From Rhizobium sp. Q54 (GTDB taxonomy: Bacteria > Pseudomonadota > Alphaproteobacteria > Rhizobiales > Xanthobacteraceae): 54,306 bases of DNA. The stretch is from assembly GCA_945870035.1 (NCBI GenBank), contig CAMBQQ010000011.1:1-54306 (forward strand), written 5' to 3'. Numbering within the stretch: position 1 is the first letter of the stretch; each line of letters begins with the position of its first letter. Under the pieces are notes generated by a model. The model worked only from the letters and a program-made list of their open reading frames with translations. It did not search any database and was not told the origin of the DNA. Positions 13,823 to 22,081 of this stretch are shown piece by piece. The translations under genes and the position numbers were made by a program.

Positions 13823-14626
13823 ATGTCACGCAACGAGTTTTTCAAGGCTTTGCATCGGGTTGTGCTGATTACGCTGGCGATGATGGCCGGCTCATACGTC
13901 CTGCTTGCAGCCTTGATGCTTTTCGTCGGCCTCAATGACGTGTTTCTGCATTTCACACTGGCCACTGTTTTTACGATGATCCTTGCTCCCGCGGGCGCTT
14001 TCCCGTTGATCCTGATGTCGGATCGTCTGCGGGTGATGAAGAACGATCTCGAAGGGCTTCTGCGGCTGGACGGTCTGACCGAACTGCCGAACCGGCGCGC
14101 CTTCTTCGAACTTGCCGAGAAAACATTTCCACGCGGCAATCGCGTCACCTTGATGATGGTCGACATCGATCATTTCAAGCTGGTCAACGACACCTACGGC
14201 CACGATACCGGCGACCGCGTGCTGCGCGCGGTCGGGCAGTCGATCCAACGTATCGTCGCCGAGGCGATTGGCGGTGGCGTCAAATTTACCGCACGTATCG
14301 GCGGCGAGGAATTCGCCGTGCTGGTCGAAGGCATGACCCCGGCTGCCGCCGACCGGCTGGCGGACGATCTGGTGCAGCGCATTCACGCCGCGCCGGTGCA
14401 GGGCGATGATCAGATGATCCCGGTGACTGTCAGCATCGGGGTCGCGCATGGCCACGCCGGCGATACGCCGGGCCTGGTGCTGCGTGCCGCCGATGGCGCC
14501 TGTTACCTGGCCAAGCGTCGCGGCCGCAACCAGTGGTGCGACGTCGACGGCCAGAACGCACGGCAAGGCGATGCGACGGCCATCCGCAGGGACGGTCAGG
14601 TATTGCCGGCACGCACCGCCGCGTAA
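13823..14626 (+). CDS. Membrane-anchored diguanylate cyclase (GGDEF)
   Basis: A 267-residue protein that makes c-di-GMP from two GTP. Two transmembrane helices lie at about 13-36 and 42-64, with no sizable periplasmic sensor between them. A GGDEF domain fills the rest: DGLTELPNRRAFFE, the metal-binding VDIDHFKLVND (113-123), the active-site GGEEF (160-164) and the terminal AKRRGRN. The signature is intact, so activity is expected. No RxxD I-site precedes it, so product inhibition at that site is unlikely. The ATG at 13823 follows AGCAGGA. It converges on the ankyrin gene with one base between the stop codons. Confidence 0.92.
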   Translation: MSRNEFFKALHRVVLITLAMMAGSYVLLAALMLFVGLNDVFLHFTLATVFTMILAPAGAFPLILMSDRLRVMKNDLEGLLRLDGLTELPNRRAFFELAEKTFPRGNRVTLMMVDIDHFKLVNDTYGHDTGDRVLRAVGQSIQRIVAEAIGGGVKFTARIGGEEFAVLVEGMTPAAADRLADDLVQRIHAAPVQGDDQMIPVTVSIGVAHGHAGDTPGLVLRAADGACYLAKRRGRNQWCDVDGQNARQGDATAIRRDGQVLPARTAA

Positions 14627-14627
14627 T

Positions 14628-15314
14628 CTACTTCGCGCCGGCCTTTTCCAAAATCGCCACCATCTGCTTGTAGCCGCGGCCTTTGGCCAGCATCAGCGGC
14701 GTGTTGCCGTTGCGGTCGGCGAGAGTGAGATTGGCGCCGGCCTTGACCAGATGGTCGAGGGTCGCGGTGTGGCGCTTGCCGCCGTCGCCGAGGACAATGG
14801 ACTCGATCAAAGCCGTCCAGTGCAGATTGTTGACGTGATCGAGCGGCGCGTTGGCGGCGATGAGGATGCGCACGACTTCGTCATGACCGAGATGCGCCGC
14901 GGCGATTAGCGCGGTGCCGTCATAACGGCTGGTGATGTTGGTCGCGTTGCCGCCGCTGGCGAGGGCGACTTTCAGCATCGGTACATCGTCGGCGACCGAG
15001 GCGATGGTGACGATGTCGTATTTGTCGGCCTCGAGCGCATTGGCGTCGGCGCCGAGTTTCATCAGCAGCGTGGCGGCCTCGAGGCGTTTGAGATGCGCGG
15101 CGACATGCAAGGGCGTGCGGCGATGGCCATCGCGCGATTCAAGCGCCGCGCCGGATTTCACCAGATTTTCGATTTCCGCAGTGTCGCCCTTGGCGGCCGC
15201 GGCGTGCAGGCCGCTATAGGCGGCAATCTCGACCGCCGATGGCGGCACCTGCGCCAGAGCGGAAAGCGGCATCATCACAAATGCGAGACATAAAAGCCGA
15301 AACCAAACCGACAT
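14628..15314 (-). CDS. Secreted ankyrin-repeat protein
   Basis: A 228-residue exported protein. A signal peptide (hydrophobic LLCLAFVMMPLSALA, cleavage near residue 21) is followed by about five ankyrin repeats, seen as GLHAAAAKGDTAEIENLVKSG, TPLHVAAHLKRLEAATLLMKLG, TALIAAAHLGHDEVVRILIAA and NTPLMLAKGRGYKQMVAILEKAG-like units. Ankyrin arrays bind proteins; the partner here is presumably periplasmic and unknown. The ribosome binding site GGAGG lies inside the 3' arm of a terminator-like hairpin directly upstream, so expression may depend on how that hairpin behaves. Confidence 0.85.
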   Translation of the reverse strand: MSVWFRLLCLAFVMMPLSALAQVPPSAVEIAAYSGLHAAAAKGDTAEIENLVKSGAALESRDGHRRTPLHVAAHLKRLEAATLLMKLGADANALEADKYDIVTIASVADDVPMLKVALASGGNATNITSRYDGTALIAAAHLGHDEVVRILIAANAPLDHVNNLHWTALIESIVLGDGGKRHTATLDHLVKAGANLTLADRNGNTPLMLAKGRGYKQMVAILEKAGAK

Positions 15315-15315
15315 G

Positions 15316-15349
15316 AAAAAAGCCTCCGGAAGCGTTGCTTCCGAAGGCT
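15316..15349 (-). terminator. Terminator-like hairpin that contains the ankyrin gene's ribosome binding site
   Basis: On the minus strand AGCCTTCGGAAGC and GCTTCCGGAGGCT form a 13-base-pair stem with one mismatch and a three-base loop, followed by TTTTTT. It terminates the small exported-protein gene. The same 3' arm contains GGAGG and the T-run abuts the ATG of the ankyrin gene at 15314. Confidence 0.8.
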
Positions 15350-15389
15350 AACCCCAAAAGGGGGTGATTTATGTCGCTGGAAGGCGAAA

Positions 15390-15611
15390 TTACTGGAGGC
15401 GCTCGGTAGTCACCAGGCGGATCTTCCGGCTGCCCAGGTCGGTGCCGACGCAATGCAGATAAGGCCAGGGGCGCTCGGTGCAGGATTTGATCGCGGCCTC
15501 TGCCGGTGCGCCGAGCGGGCCGGCGTCGACCGTGGCGCTGGGGCTGGAAAACACCGTGATCACCCCGGCAATCGCGGCGGCGGATAAAATGGCGGACACG
15601 GTCTTAAGCAT
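15390..15611 (-). CDS. Small exported protein, function unknown
   Basis: A 73-residue protein with an N-terminal signal peptide or anchor (VSAILSAAAIAGVITVF) and a short mature part containing CTERPWPYLHCVGTDLGSRKIRLV. The two cysteines could form a disulfide. Such small exported proteins with a PWPYLxC segment are common in Bradyrhizobium-type genomes but have no assigned role. The ATG at 15611 has AAGGA about eight bases upstream. A strong hairpin terminator follows. Confidence 0.75.
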   Translation of the reverse strand: MLKTVSAILSAAAIAGVITVFSSPSATVDAGPLGAPAEAAIKSCTERPWPYLHCVGTDLGSRKIRLVTTERLQ

Positions 15612-15785
15612 GGTAATCTGTTCCTTGACTTGCACGACCATCAGTCGCGCCCGCCGGGTGTCTGGTTCAAAACGTCACAAGAGGTTCGCCACGATAACGG
15701 GCCAGATGCCGAAAGGTTCAGTTCGGGACGGCGAAGGGCCGGCAGTGCCCTTGCGGGCGGTAAAAGGGCGGGGTAGACCCCGCTA

Positions 15786-16289
15786 ATGCCGAGGATCGCC
15801 CTTTATGCGGGGTCTTTTGACCCCGTCACCAACGGCCACATCGACGTGGTGCGCCATGCCGTCCGGCTGGCCGATCGGCTGGTGCTGGCGATCGGCGTCC
15901 ATCCCGGCAAGGCGCCGCTGTTTCCCACAGAAGAACGGCTGGCGATGCTGGAAGAAACCTGCGGGCCGATCGGCCGCGACGCCGGGTGCGAAATTGCCTG
16001 CATTACCTTCGACAATCTGGTGGTGGAAGCCGCCCGCAAAGCCGGGGCTTCCGTGCTGATCCGCGGTCTGCGCGACGGCACCGACTTCGATTATGAAATG
16101 CAGATGGCCGGCATGAACGAGACCATGGTGCCGGAGGTGCAGACCGTGTTCCTGCCGGCGTCGCCGGCGGTACGCCCGATCACGGCCACATTGGTGCGCC
16201 AGATCGCCGGCATGGGCGGCGACGTTGCCGCCTTCGTGCCGGCCTCCGTGGCGGCGCGCCTGAAGCAGCGCTTTTCGTCCAAATTCTGA
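15786..16289 (+). CDS. coaD: Phosphopantetheine adenylyltransferase
   Basis: CoaD, 167 residues, normal length. It transfers AMP from ATP to 4'-phosphopantetheine, giving dephospho-CoA, the penultimate step of coenzyme A synthesis. The nucleotidyltransferase motif [14 protein letters not shown] lies at the N-terminus, and [19 protein letters not shown] in the middle is the substrate-binding segment. The usual ISSSLVREI motif is here ITATLVRQI, a mild variation. It heads a plus-strand group with two cyclophilins, queA and tgt, a gene order common in Hyphomicrobiales. Confidence 0.95.
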   Translation: MPRIALYAGSFDPVTNGHIDVVRHAVRLADRLVLAIGVHPGKAPLFPTEERLAMLEETCGPIGRDAGCEIACITFDNLVVEAARKAGASVLIRGLRDGTDFDYEMQMAGMNETMVPEVQTVFLPASPAVRPITATLVRQIAGMGGDVAAFVPASVAARLKQRFSSKF

Positions 16290-16304
16290 TTGCCGGGAGA
16301 TTTC

Positions 16305-16883
16305 ATGATCCGCACTCTCAAGCTCACTCTTGCGCTTGCCCTGACATTTGCCCTGGCCGCGCCCGCTCTGGCGCAAGCGCCCAAACTGCCGGCAGGCGCC
16401 GATCCGCAGAACACGATCGTCATCGACACCACCAAGGGCCGGGTCGTCATCGCGCTGCGCCCCGATCTGGCGCCGAAGCATGCCGAACGGATCAAGCTTC
16501 TGGCGCGCGACGGCTATTACAACAACGTGCCGTTCCACCGCGTCATGGCTGGCTTCATGGCGCAGACCGGCGACGGCGCCAATTTCAACGGCACCGGCAA
16601 TTCGAAATATCCGAACCTGCCGGCCGAATTCACGCCGACGCCTTTCGTGCGCGGCGTCGTCGGCATGGCGCGCGGCGGCGCGCCTAATTCGGGCAATTCG
16701 CAGTTCTTCATCTGCTTCGACGACGCCTCGTTCCTGAATGGCCAGTACACCGTGATCGGCAAGGTGCTGTCCGGCATGGATGTCGTCGACAAATTGAAGA
16801 AAGCCCCGGCCGGCTCGCAGTCCGGCTCAGTCACCGACCCGGACAAAATGGTGAAGGTCCAGGTCGCGGCGGATATGAAATAA
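16305..16883 (+). CDS. Periplasmic cyclophilin-type peptidyl-prolyl isomerase
   Basis: A 192-residue cyclophilin that accelerates proline isomerisation during folding. A signal peptide (LKLTLALALTFALAAPALA, cleavage near residue 24) sends it to the periplasm. Active-site marks are PFHRVMAGFMAQTGD and SQFFICFDD. The ATG at 16305 has GGGAGA upstream. It begins 15 bases after coaD and is followed after 25 bases by a second, cytoplasmic cyclophilin that is clearly its paralogue. Confidence 0.92.
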   Translation: MIRTLKLTLALALTFALAAPALAQAPKLPAGADPQNTIVIDTTKGRVVIALRPDLAPKHAERIKLLARDGYYNNVPFHRVMAGFMAQTGDGANFNGTGNSKYPNLPAEFTPTPFVRGVVGMARGGAPNSGNSQFFICFDDASFLNGQYTVIGKVLSGMDVVDKLKKAPAGSQSGSVTDPDKMVKVQVAADMK

Positions 16884-16908
16884 CCTGATCATTAAAGAGA
16901 GAAAAGAA

Positions 16909-17364
16909 ATGGCAAAACCTGAAGACACGCTGACGCTGGAAACCACCAAGGGCAATGTCGTCATCGAAATGCGCCCCGATCTTGCGCCGGGCCATGTCGC
17001 CCGCATCAAGGAACTGGTGAAGAGCGGCTTCTACGACGGCATCGTGTTTCACCGCGTCATCGACGGCTTCATGGCGCAGACCGGTTGCCCGGACGGCACC
17101 GGTATGGGCGGCTCCGGCCAGAAGCTGAAGGCCGAGTTCAACAAGGAGCCGCATGTGCGCGGCACCGTGTCGATGGCGCGCGCCTCGAACCCGGATTCCG
17201 GCGACAGCCAGTTCTTCATCTGCTTCGACGACGCCACCTTTCTTGACAACCAGTACACCGCCTGGGGCAAGGTCATCGAAGGCATGGACAACGTCGACAA
17301 GATCAAGAAGGGCGAGCCGGTGAGCAATCCCGACAAGATCATCAAGGCGACGATGGGGGCGTAG
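16909..17364 (+). CDS. ppiB: Cytoplasmic cyclophilin-type peptidyl-prolyl isomerase
   Basis: A 151-residue cyclophilin without a signal peptide, so cytoplasmic. It keeps the catalytic region VFHRVIDGFMAQTGCP and the GDSQFFICFDDATFLDNQYT core. It matches the PpiB class in size. It lies directly downstream of the periplasmic paralogue, an arrangement that suggests a tandem duplication with separate targeting. A palindromic repeat follows and separates it from queA. Confidence 0.92.
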   Translation: MAKPEDTLTLETTKGNVVIEMRPDLAPGHVARIKELVKSGFYDGIVFHRVIDGFMAQTGCPDGTGMGGSGQKLKAEFNKEPHVRGTVSMARASNPDSGDSQFFICFDDATFLDNQYTAWGKVIEGMDNVDKIKKGEPVSNPDKIIKATMGA

Positions 17365-17375
17365 GGCTCACTTAT

Positions 17376-17508
17376 CCCTCCCCTGAAAGGGGAGGGTCGA
17401 CCGCCGAAGGCGGTCGGGGTGGGGTCATGTTGATGATGATATCGAGCGACCCCCACCCGCCAGCCTTCGCTTCGCTCCGGCCGGCGACCTCCCCCTTGCA
17501 GGGGGAGG
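17376..17508. repeat. Composite palindromic repeat in the ppiB-queA gap
   Basis: The gap is almost entirely repeat. An outer hairpin CCCTCCCCTGAAAGGGGAGG is followed by GACCGCCGAAGGCGGTC, and the far arm contains GACCCCCACCC, CTTCGCTTCGCTCCGG and CCTCCCCCTTGCAGGGGGAGG. This type is frequent between genes of alphaproteobacteria. Its last GGGGGAGG lies about eleven bases from the queA ATG and is the only Shine-Dalgarno-like sequence there. Confidence 0.8.
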
Positions 17509-17519
17509 TATAAGAAAGA

Positions 17520-18716
17520 ATGCGCACCGACCTCTTCGACTTTGACTTACCCGCCGACCGCATTGCCTTGCGGCCGGTGTCGCCGCGCGAGGCGGCGCGG
17601 CTGCTGGTGGTGAAGCCTTCGGGAGCGCTTGTTGCCGAAAGCCGCACACCGTTCGCCCCCGCGAAAGCGGGGGCCCAGAAGGCCTCAAGCGAGACTGGTG
17701 CGACCGGCTCCTGGGTCCCCGCTTCCGCGGGGACGAACGGAGATATTTTCGAAGACCGCACCGTGGGCGACCTGCCGGAGCTGCTGCGGGCTGGCGATTG
17801 CCTGGTGGTCAACGATAGCAAGGTCATCGCCGCCCGGCTCAAGGGCCGCCGTATCGGCCGGGGCGAGGTCGAGCCCTCGATCGAGGCGACTTTGCACAAG
17901 CGGATCGACGGCTCGCACTGGCGCGCCTTCATCCTCGGCGCCAAGAAGGTCCAGGTCGGCGATACGCTGCGTTTCGGTTCGGAAGGCAGGGTCTGTTTTC
18001 TCGACCAGCTCGATGCTGAGGTTTCACATAAAGATGAAGGCGGTGAGGTAACTCTCTCATTTTCCTTCACAGGCCCGGTTCTGGATCAGGCTATCGCCGA
18101 GCGCGGCGACATGCCTCTGCCGCCTTATATCGCCTCGAAGCGGGCGCCGGACGATCAGGACAAGGCCGACTACCAGACCCTGTTCGCTCGCGAGGATGGC
18201 TCCGTGGCCGCCCCCACGGCGGGCCTGCATTTCACGCCGGAACTGATGGCGAAGCTGGAAGCCCGCGGCGTCGCCGTCCACAAGGTGACGCTGCATGTCG
18301 GCGCCGGCACCTTCCTGCCGGTCAAGGTCGACGACACTGCCGAGCACAAGATGCACGCAGAGTTCGGCGTGATCACGGCCGAAACCGCCGCGGCGCTCAA
18401 CGCGGCGCGGGCCAAAGGCGGCCGCATCGTCGCCGTCGGCTCGACTGCGTTGCGGACGCTCGAAACCGCCGCCGGGGACGACGGCCAGATCCGCGAATTC
18501 GCCGGCGACACGGCGATTTTCATCACCCCCGGCTACCGCTTCAAGGCAGCCGATCTGATGCTGACCAATTTCCATTTGCCGCGCTCGACTTTGTTCATGC
18601 TGGTGGCGGCCTTCAGCGGGCTGGAGACGATGCAGCGCGCCTACCGGCATGCCATAGACAGCGGCTACCGCTTCTATTCGTATGGCGATGCCTGCCTGCT
18701 GCACCCCGAGGCCTGA
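17520..18716 (+). CDS. queA: tRNA preQ1(34) S-adenosylmethionine ribosyltransferase-isomerase with an in-frame repeat insertion
   Basis: QueA transfers the ribosyl part of SAM to preQ1 in tRNA, making epoxyqueuosine. The protein is 398 residues where about 350-365 is usual. The excess is explained by residues about 44-74, which read [10 protein letters not shown], a spacer, then [11 protein letters not shown]: the translation of a palindromic repeat inserted in frame (17649-17740). Core sequence resumes with [26 protein letters not shown], and later [32 protein letters not shown] and [16 protein letters not shown] are all conserved. The rest looks intact, so the insertion is probably tolerated in a surface loop. 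The stop overlaps the tgt ATG by one base, so the two are coupled. Confidence 0.95.
   Translation: MRTDLFDFDLPADRIALRPVSPREAARLLVVKPSGALVAESRTPFAPAKAGAQKASSETGATGSWVPASAGTNGDIFEDRTVGDLPELLRAGDCLVVNDSKVIAARLKGRRIGRGEVEPSIEATLHKRIDGSHWRAFILGAKKVQVGDTLRFGSEGRVCFLDQLDAEVSHKDEGGEVTLSFSFTGPVLDQAIAERGDMPLPPYIASKRAPDDQDKADYQTLFAREDGSVAAPTAGLHFTPELMAKLEARGVAVHKVTLHVGAGTFLPVKVDDTAEHKMHAEFGVITAETAAALNAARAKGGRIVAVGSTALRTLETAAGDDGQIREFAGDTAIFITPGYRFKAADLMLTNFHLPRSTLFMLVAAFSGLETMQRAYRHAIDSGYRFYSYGDACLLHPEA
17649..17740. repeat. Palindromic repeat inside queA
   Basis: Left arm CCGTTCGCCCCCGCGAAAGC, continuing to CCCAG at 17678, and right arm CTGGGTCCCCGCTTCCGCGG, continuing to CGAACGG at 17740, are inverted complements over 30 bases with three mismatches. 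The same element is common in intergenic regions of alphaproteobacteria. Here it is read in frame as part of QueA. Confidence 0.9.
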
Positions 18717-19852
18717 TGTCCGAACCCTTCTCCTTCAAGCTCATCACAACCGACGGCGCCGCGCGGCGCGGCGAGGTGACGACACCGCACGGCCGCATCC
18801 AGACGCCGGCCTTTATGCCAGTCGGCACGCAGGCGACGGTGAAGGGGCTCTATCCAGATGCGGTGAAGGCGACCGGCGCGGAAATCCTGCTCGGCAATAC
18901 CTATCACCTGATGCTGCGGCCGACGGCGGAGCGGGTCGCGGCGCTCGGCGGGCTGCATGTGTTCATGAACTGGCCGCATCCGATCCTGACCGATTCAGGC
19001 GGCTTCCAGGTGATGTCGCTAGCGACCTTGCGCAAAATGAGCGAGCAGGGCGTCACCTTCAAATCGCATCTTGACGGCTCGATGCACGAGCTGTCGCCGG
19101 AACGCTCGATTGAGATTCAGGCGCTACTTGGCACCGATATCACGATGCAGTTGGACGAATGTCTCAAGCTGCCGGCGCCGCGTGACGAAATCGAGCGCGC
19201 CATGCAATTGTCGCTGCGCTGGGGCGAGCGCTCCAAGCGCGCTTTCGAGGCGCGCGCCCGCGATGGCTATGCGCTGTTCGGCATCGTGCAGGGTGGCGAT
19301 GACATCCCATTGCGCCAGCAAAGCGCCAAGGCGCTGACCGACATCGGCTTCCATGGCTACGCCATTGGCGGGCTGGCGGTCGGCGAGCCGCAAGATGTCA
19401 TGCTCAAGGTGGTCGAGGAGACCACGCCGCATCTGCCGGCCAACGCGCCGCGCTATCTGATGGGCGTCGGCACGCCGCACGACATGCTGGAAGCGGTGGC
19501 GCGCGGCATCGACATGTTCGACTGCGTGATGCCGACCCGCAATGGCCGCCACGGCACAGCCTTCACCCGCTTCGGCTCGATCAATCTCGCCAATGCGCGT
19601 CACGCCAACGATCCGCGTCCGCTCGACGGGCAGAGCGCGCACCCGGACGCGCGCACTTTTTCGCGCGCCTACCTGCACCATCTGACCAAGGCCAACGAAA
19701 TCCTCGGGCAGGTACTGCTGTCGACCATCAACATCGCCTATTACCAGCAACTGATGGCCGGGATGCGCGAAGCGATTGCCGCCGGGACATTTGCCGATTT
19801 TCATGCCGCGACAATGGAAGGCTGGGCGCTGGGCGACTTCGCGCCGCTGTAA
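18716..19852 (+). CDS. tgt: tRNA-guanine(34) transglycosylase
   Basis: Tgt exchanges guanine-34 for preQ1 in tRNAs with GUN anticodons, the first tRNA step of queuosine synthesis; 378 residues, normal length. The general acid-base aspartate is D93 in [12 protein letters not shown], and the nucleophile is D269 in [14 protein letters not shown]. The substrate pocket segment GIVQGGDD is present. The usual zinc ligands CxCxxC are not: the matching stretch (about 305-312) reads GQSAHPDA before [11 protein letters not shown], so only the later histidine remains. ATG at 18716 overlaps the queA stop. Confidence 0.95.
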   Translation: MSEPFSFKLITTDGAARRGEVTTPHGRIQTPAFMPVGTQATVKGLYPDAVKATGAEILLGNTYHLMLRPTAERVAALGGLHVFMNWPHPILTDSGGFQVMSLATLRKMSEQGVTFKSHLDGSMHELSPERSIEIQALLGTDITMQLDECLKLPAPRDEIERAMQLSLRWGERSKRAFEARARDGYALFGIVQGGDDIPLRQQSAKALTDIGFHGYAIGGLAVGEPQDVMLKVVEETTPHLPANAPRYLMGVGTPHDMLEAVARGIDMFDCVMPTRNGRHGTAFTRFGSINLANARHANDPRPLDGQSAHPDARTFSRAYLHHLTKANEILGQVLLSTINIAYYQQLMAGMREAIAAGTFADFHAATMEGWALGDFAPL

Positions 19853-19913
19853 GGTGTTGTCTCACGCGGCCTGCTTCGCTATGCCGGGCCAGCAATTCTT
19901 TTGAGGTATCCCC

Positions 19914-20771
19914 ATGGCGCTGAAGCCTGATTTTCCCAACGGCCGCCGCAAGCCGGTCTTTGCCTTGCCGCCGGACGCGACCGACGCGCATTGCCATGTG
20001 TTCGGCCCGGGCGACAGGTTCCCGTATGCGCCAAACCGCCGCTACACGCCGGACGACGCGCCCAAGGAAATGCTGCGCGCGCTGCATGATTTCCTCGGCG
20101 TCGACCGCGCCGTCATCGTGCAGGCCAGTTGCCACGGACTCGACAACAGCGCGATGCTCGACTGCATTGCTTCGGACCCTAAACGGTACCGCGGTGTCGC
20201 CATTGTCGATGACACGTTCTCTGACGCCGATTTTCAGAAGCTGCATGACGGCGGCGTGCGCGGCGCGCGCTTCAATTTCGTCAAGCATCTCGGCGGCGCG
20301 CCGGACATGGCGGTGTTCGACCGTGTGATCGACCGGATCAAGGGGCTTGGCTGGCATGTCGTTCTGCATGTCGATGCGCCCGATGTCGTGCCGCTGTCCG
20401 AAATGATGGCGAAACTGCCGCTGCCTTTCGTCATCGATCACATGGGCCGCGTACCGTCGGCGGCCGGCATCAACCAGGGACCGCTGCGCAAACTGATCGA
20501 GCTTTCGCGGCTGGAAAACTGCTGGATCAAGGTCTGCGGCGCCGAACGAATTTCAATGCCGCCTTACAGCGCCGCGGTTCCGATTGCGCGCATTCTCGTC
20601 GAGGTGAACCCATCGCGCGTTTTGTGGGGCACCGACTTCCCGCACCCGAACCCGACGCATGAATGCGACGAGGCCGATCTGGTCGATCTGGTTCCGCACT
20701 ATGCCGTCGATGAGGAGACCCAACGCCGGTTGCTGGTGGACAATCCGGCAAGGTTGTATGGTTTCGCGTAG
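19914..20771 (+). CDS. Amidohydrolase-type hydrolase resembling 2-pyrone-4,6-dicarboxylate lactonase (LigI)
   Basis: A 285-residue TIM-barrel amidohydrolase of the PDC hydrolase (LigI) branch. Visible marks are DAHCHVFG (His26 and His28), VIVQASCHGLDN, RGARFNF, VVLHVDA, VIDHMGR and WGTDFPHPNPTHECDEADLVDLV, ending with LVDNPARLYGFA. LigI opens the lactone ring of 2-pyrone-4,6-dicarboxylate in protocatechuate 4,5-cleavage. The actual substrate is uncertain because many family members act on other small lactones. It stands 28 bases upstream of a hydroxynicotinate-type monooxygenase, which suggests a small ring-degradation pathway. The ATG follows GAGG. Confidence 0.85.
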   Translation: MALKPDFPNGRRKPVFALPPDATDAHCHVFGPGDRFPYAPNRRYTPDDAPKEMLRALHDFLGVDRAVIVQASCHGLDNSAMLDCIASDPKRYRGVAIVDDTFSDADFQKLHDGGVRGARFNFVKHLGGAPDMAVFDRVIDRIKGLGWHVVLHVDAPDVVPLSEMMAKLPLPFVIDHMGRVPSAAGINQGPLRKLIELSRLENCWIKVCGAERISMPPYSAAVPIARILVEVNPSRVLWGTDFPHPNPTHECDEADLVDLVPHYAVDEETQRRLLVDNPARLYGFA

Positions 20772-20799
20772 TGAGAGCTAGTCAGGCAAGAGAAGATTC

Positions 20800-21966
20800 A
20801 TGAGCAAGCAGATCAAGTTCGCCGTCATCGGCGCCGGCATGGGCGGCCTCGCGGTCGCCGCCACCTTGCGCAAGGTCGGCATCGACGTACAGGTTTACGA
20901 GCAGGCGACCAAATTCGGCCGTATCGGTGCCGGCATCCAGATGATGCCGAACTCGATGAAGGTGCTGCGCGGCATCGGTGTCGAAGACCGGCTGCGTCAG
21001 ATTGCTTTTGCGCCGTATTCGCATCTCAACCGCGATGGCACTTCAGGCGAAGTTTTGCGCGAATTGCCGATGCCGGACGATCTCTATGGTGCGCCCTATC
21101 TCTGCATGCACCGCGCCGATCTGCATGACGCGCTCGCTTCGGTGCTGCCGCAGGAGATCATCCATCTCAACAAGAAATTGACCGGGCTCACGCAGAACGG
21201 CGGCCCGGTGACGATGACATTCGCCGACGGCACGACGGCCACCGCCGATGCCGTGATCGGCGCCGACGGCGTGCACTCGCTGGTGCGCGATATTATCGTT
21301 GGCCCGGATGCGCCGGTGCACAAAGGCCGCATCGCCTATCGCGCGGTGTTTGAATCGCGGCTACTCAACGGCTTCGACATCGGTCCGTCGCGCACTAAAT
21401 GGTGGGGCAAGGATCGTCACATCGTCATCTATTACATTACCAAGCCGAAAACCGAATTGTACTTCGTCACCAGTGTGCCGGAATCGTCTGAATGGATGAC
21501 CAAGGAGTCCTGGTCGGCCAAGGGCGACGTCAAGGAATTGCGCGCGGCCTACAGCGAATTCCATCAGGACGTGCGCAACGTGCTCGAGGCCTGCCCGGAT
21601 TGCCACAAATGGGCGATTCTCGAGCGCGAGCCGCTGAAGACCTGGAGCCAGGGCCGCGTCGCGCTGCTCGGCGACAGCGCGCATCCGATGACGCCCTATA
21701 TGGCGCAGGGCGCGGCAACGTCTATTGAAGACGCCGCCGTGCTGGCGCGCTGTGTCGCCGAGATGACGGGCGGCGATGTGGAGGCGGCGTTCAGGCGCTA
21801 CGAAGCGCACCGCAAGCCGCGCACCTCGGTGATTCAAGCGATCTCCAGCGCCAATAGCTGGATGCAGGGCGGCGATGCCGACACGGCGTGGCTCTATGGC
21901 TACGACGCCTGGGGCTCCGATCTCGATAAACCGGGCTCGACGCCGGCAAAGAGCAAGGCGGCCTGA
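20800..21966 (+). CDS. FAD-dependent monooxygenase resembling 6-hydroxynicotinate 3-monooxygenase
   Basis: A 388-residue class A flavoprotein monooxygenase. The Rossmann motif VIGAGMGGLAVA is at the N-terminus, the DG motif appears as VIGADGVHSLVRD, and the GD motif as VALLGDSAHPMTPYMAQGA. The C-terminal SSANSWMQ and WLYGYDAWGSDL stretch resembles NicC, which decarboxylates and hydroxylates 6-hydroxynicotinate; related enzymes act on salicylate and similar ring acids. The substrate is therefore a guess. It probably shares a transcript with the upstream amidohydrolase. Confidence 0.85.
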   Translation: MSKQIKFAVIGAGMGGLAVAATLRKVGIDVQVYEQATKFGRIGAGIQMMPNSMKVLRGIGVEDRLRQIAFAPYSHLNRDGTSGEVLRELPMPDDLYGAPYLCMHRADLHDALASVLPQEIIHLNKKLTGLTQNGGPVTMTFADGTTATADAVIGADGVHSLVRDIIVGPDAPVHKGRIAYRAVFESRLLNGFDIGPSRTKWWGKDRHIVIYYITKPKTELYFVTSVPESSEWMTKESWSAKGDVKELRAAYSEFHQDVRNVLEACPDCHKWAILEREPLKTWSQGRVALLGDSAHPMTPYMAQGAATSIEDAAVLARCVAEMTGGDVEAAFRRYEAHRKPRTSVIQAISSANSWMQGGDADTAWLYGYDAWGSDLDKPGSTPAKSKAA

Positions 21967-21969
21967 TCT

Positions 21970-22071
21970 GTCATTCCGGGGCACGCGCGAGAGCGCGTGA
22001 ACCTGGAATCCAGAAATTCAGGTATCGGCATCTGGATTCCGGGTTCGCGCTAACGCGCACCCCGGAATGAC
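21970..22071. repeat. Palindromic repeat of the GTCATTCCGGGG type
   Basis: The left arm GTCATTCCGGGGCACGCGC pairs with GCGCACCCCGGAATGAC at the right end, with CTGGAATCCAGA and TCTGGATTCCGGG as inner arms. It is a widely distributed alphaproteobacterial element. Its right end reaches to within 11 bases of the next start codon. Confidence 0.85.
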
Positions 22072-22081
22072 GGAGAATGTG

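Noticed and set aside
21970-22071. Inverted repeat taken as insertion sequence ends
   Set aside because: There is no transposase between the arms and the type is a known short dispersed palindrome.
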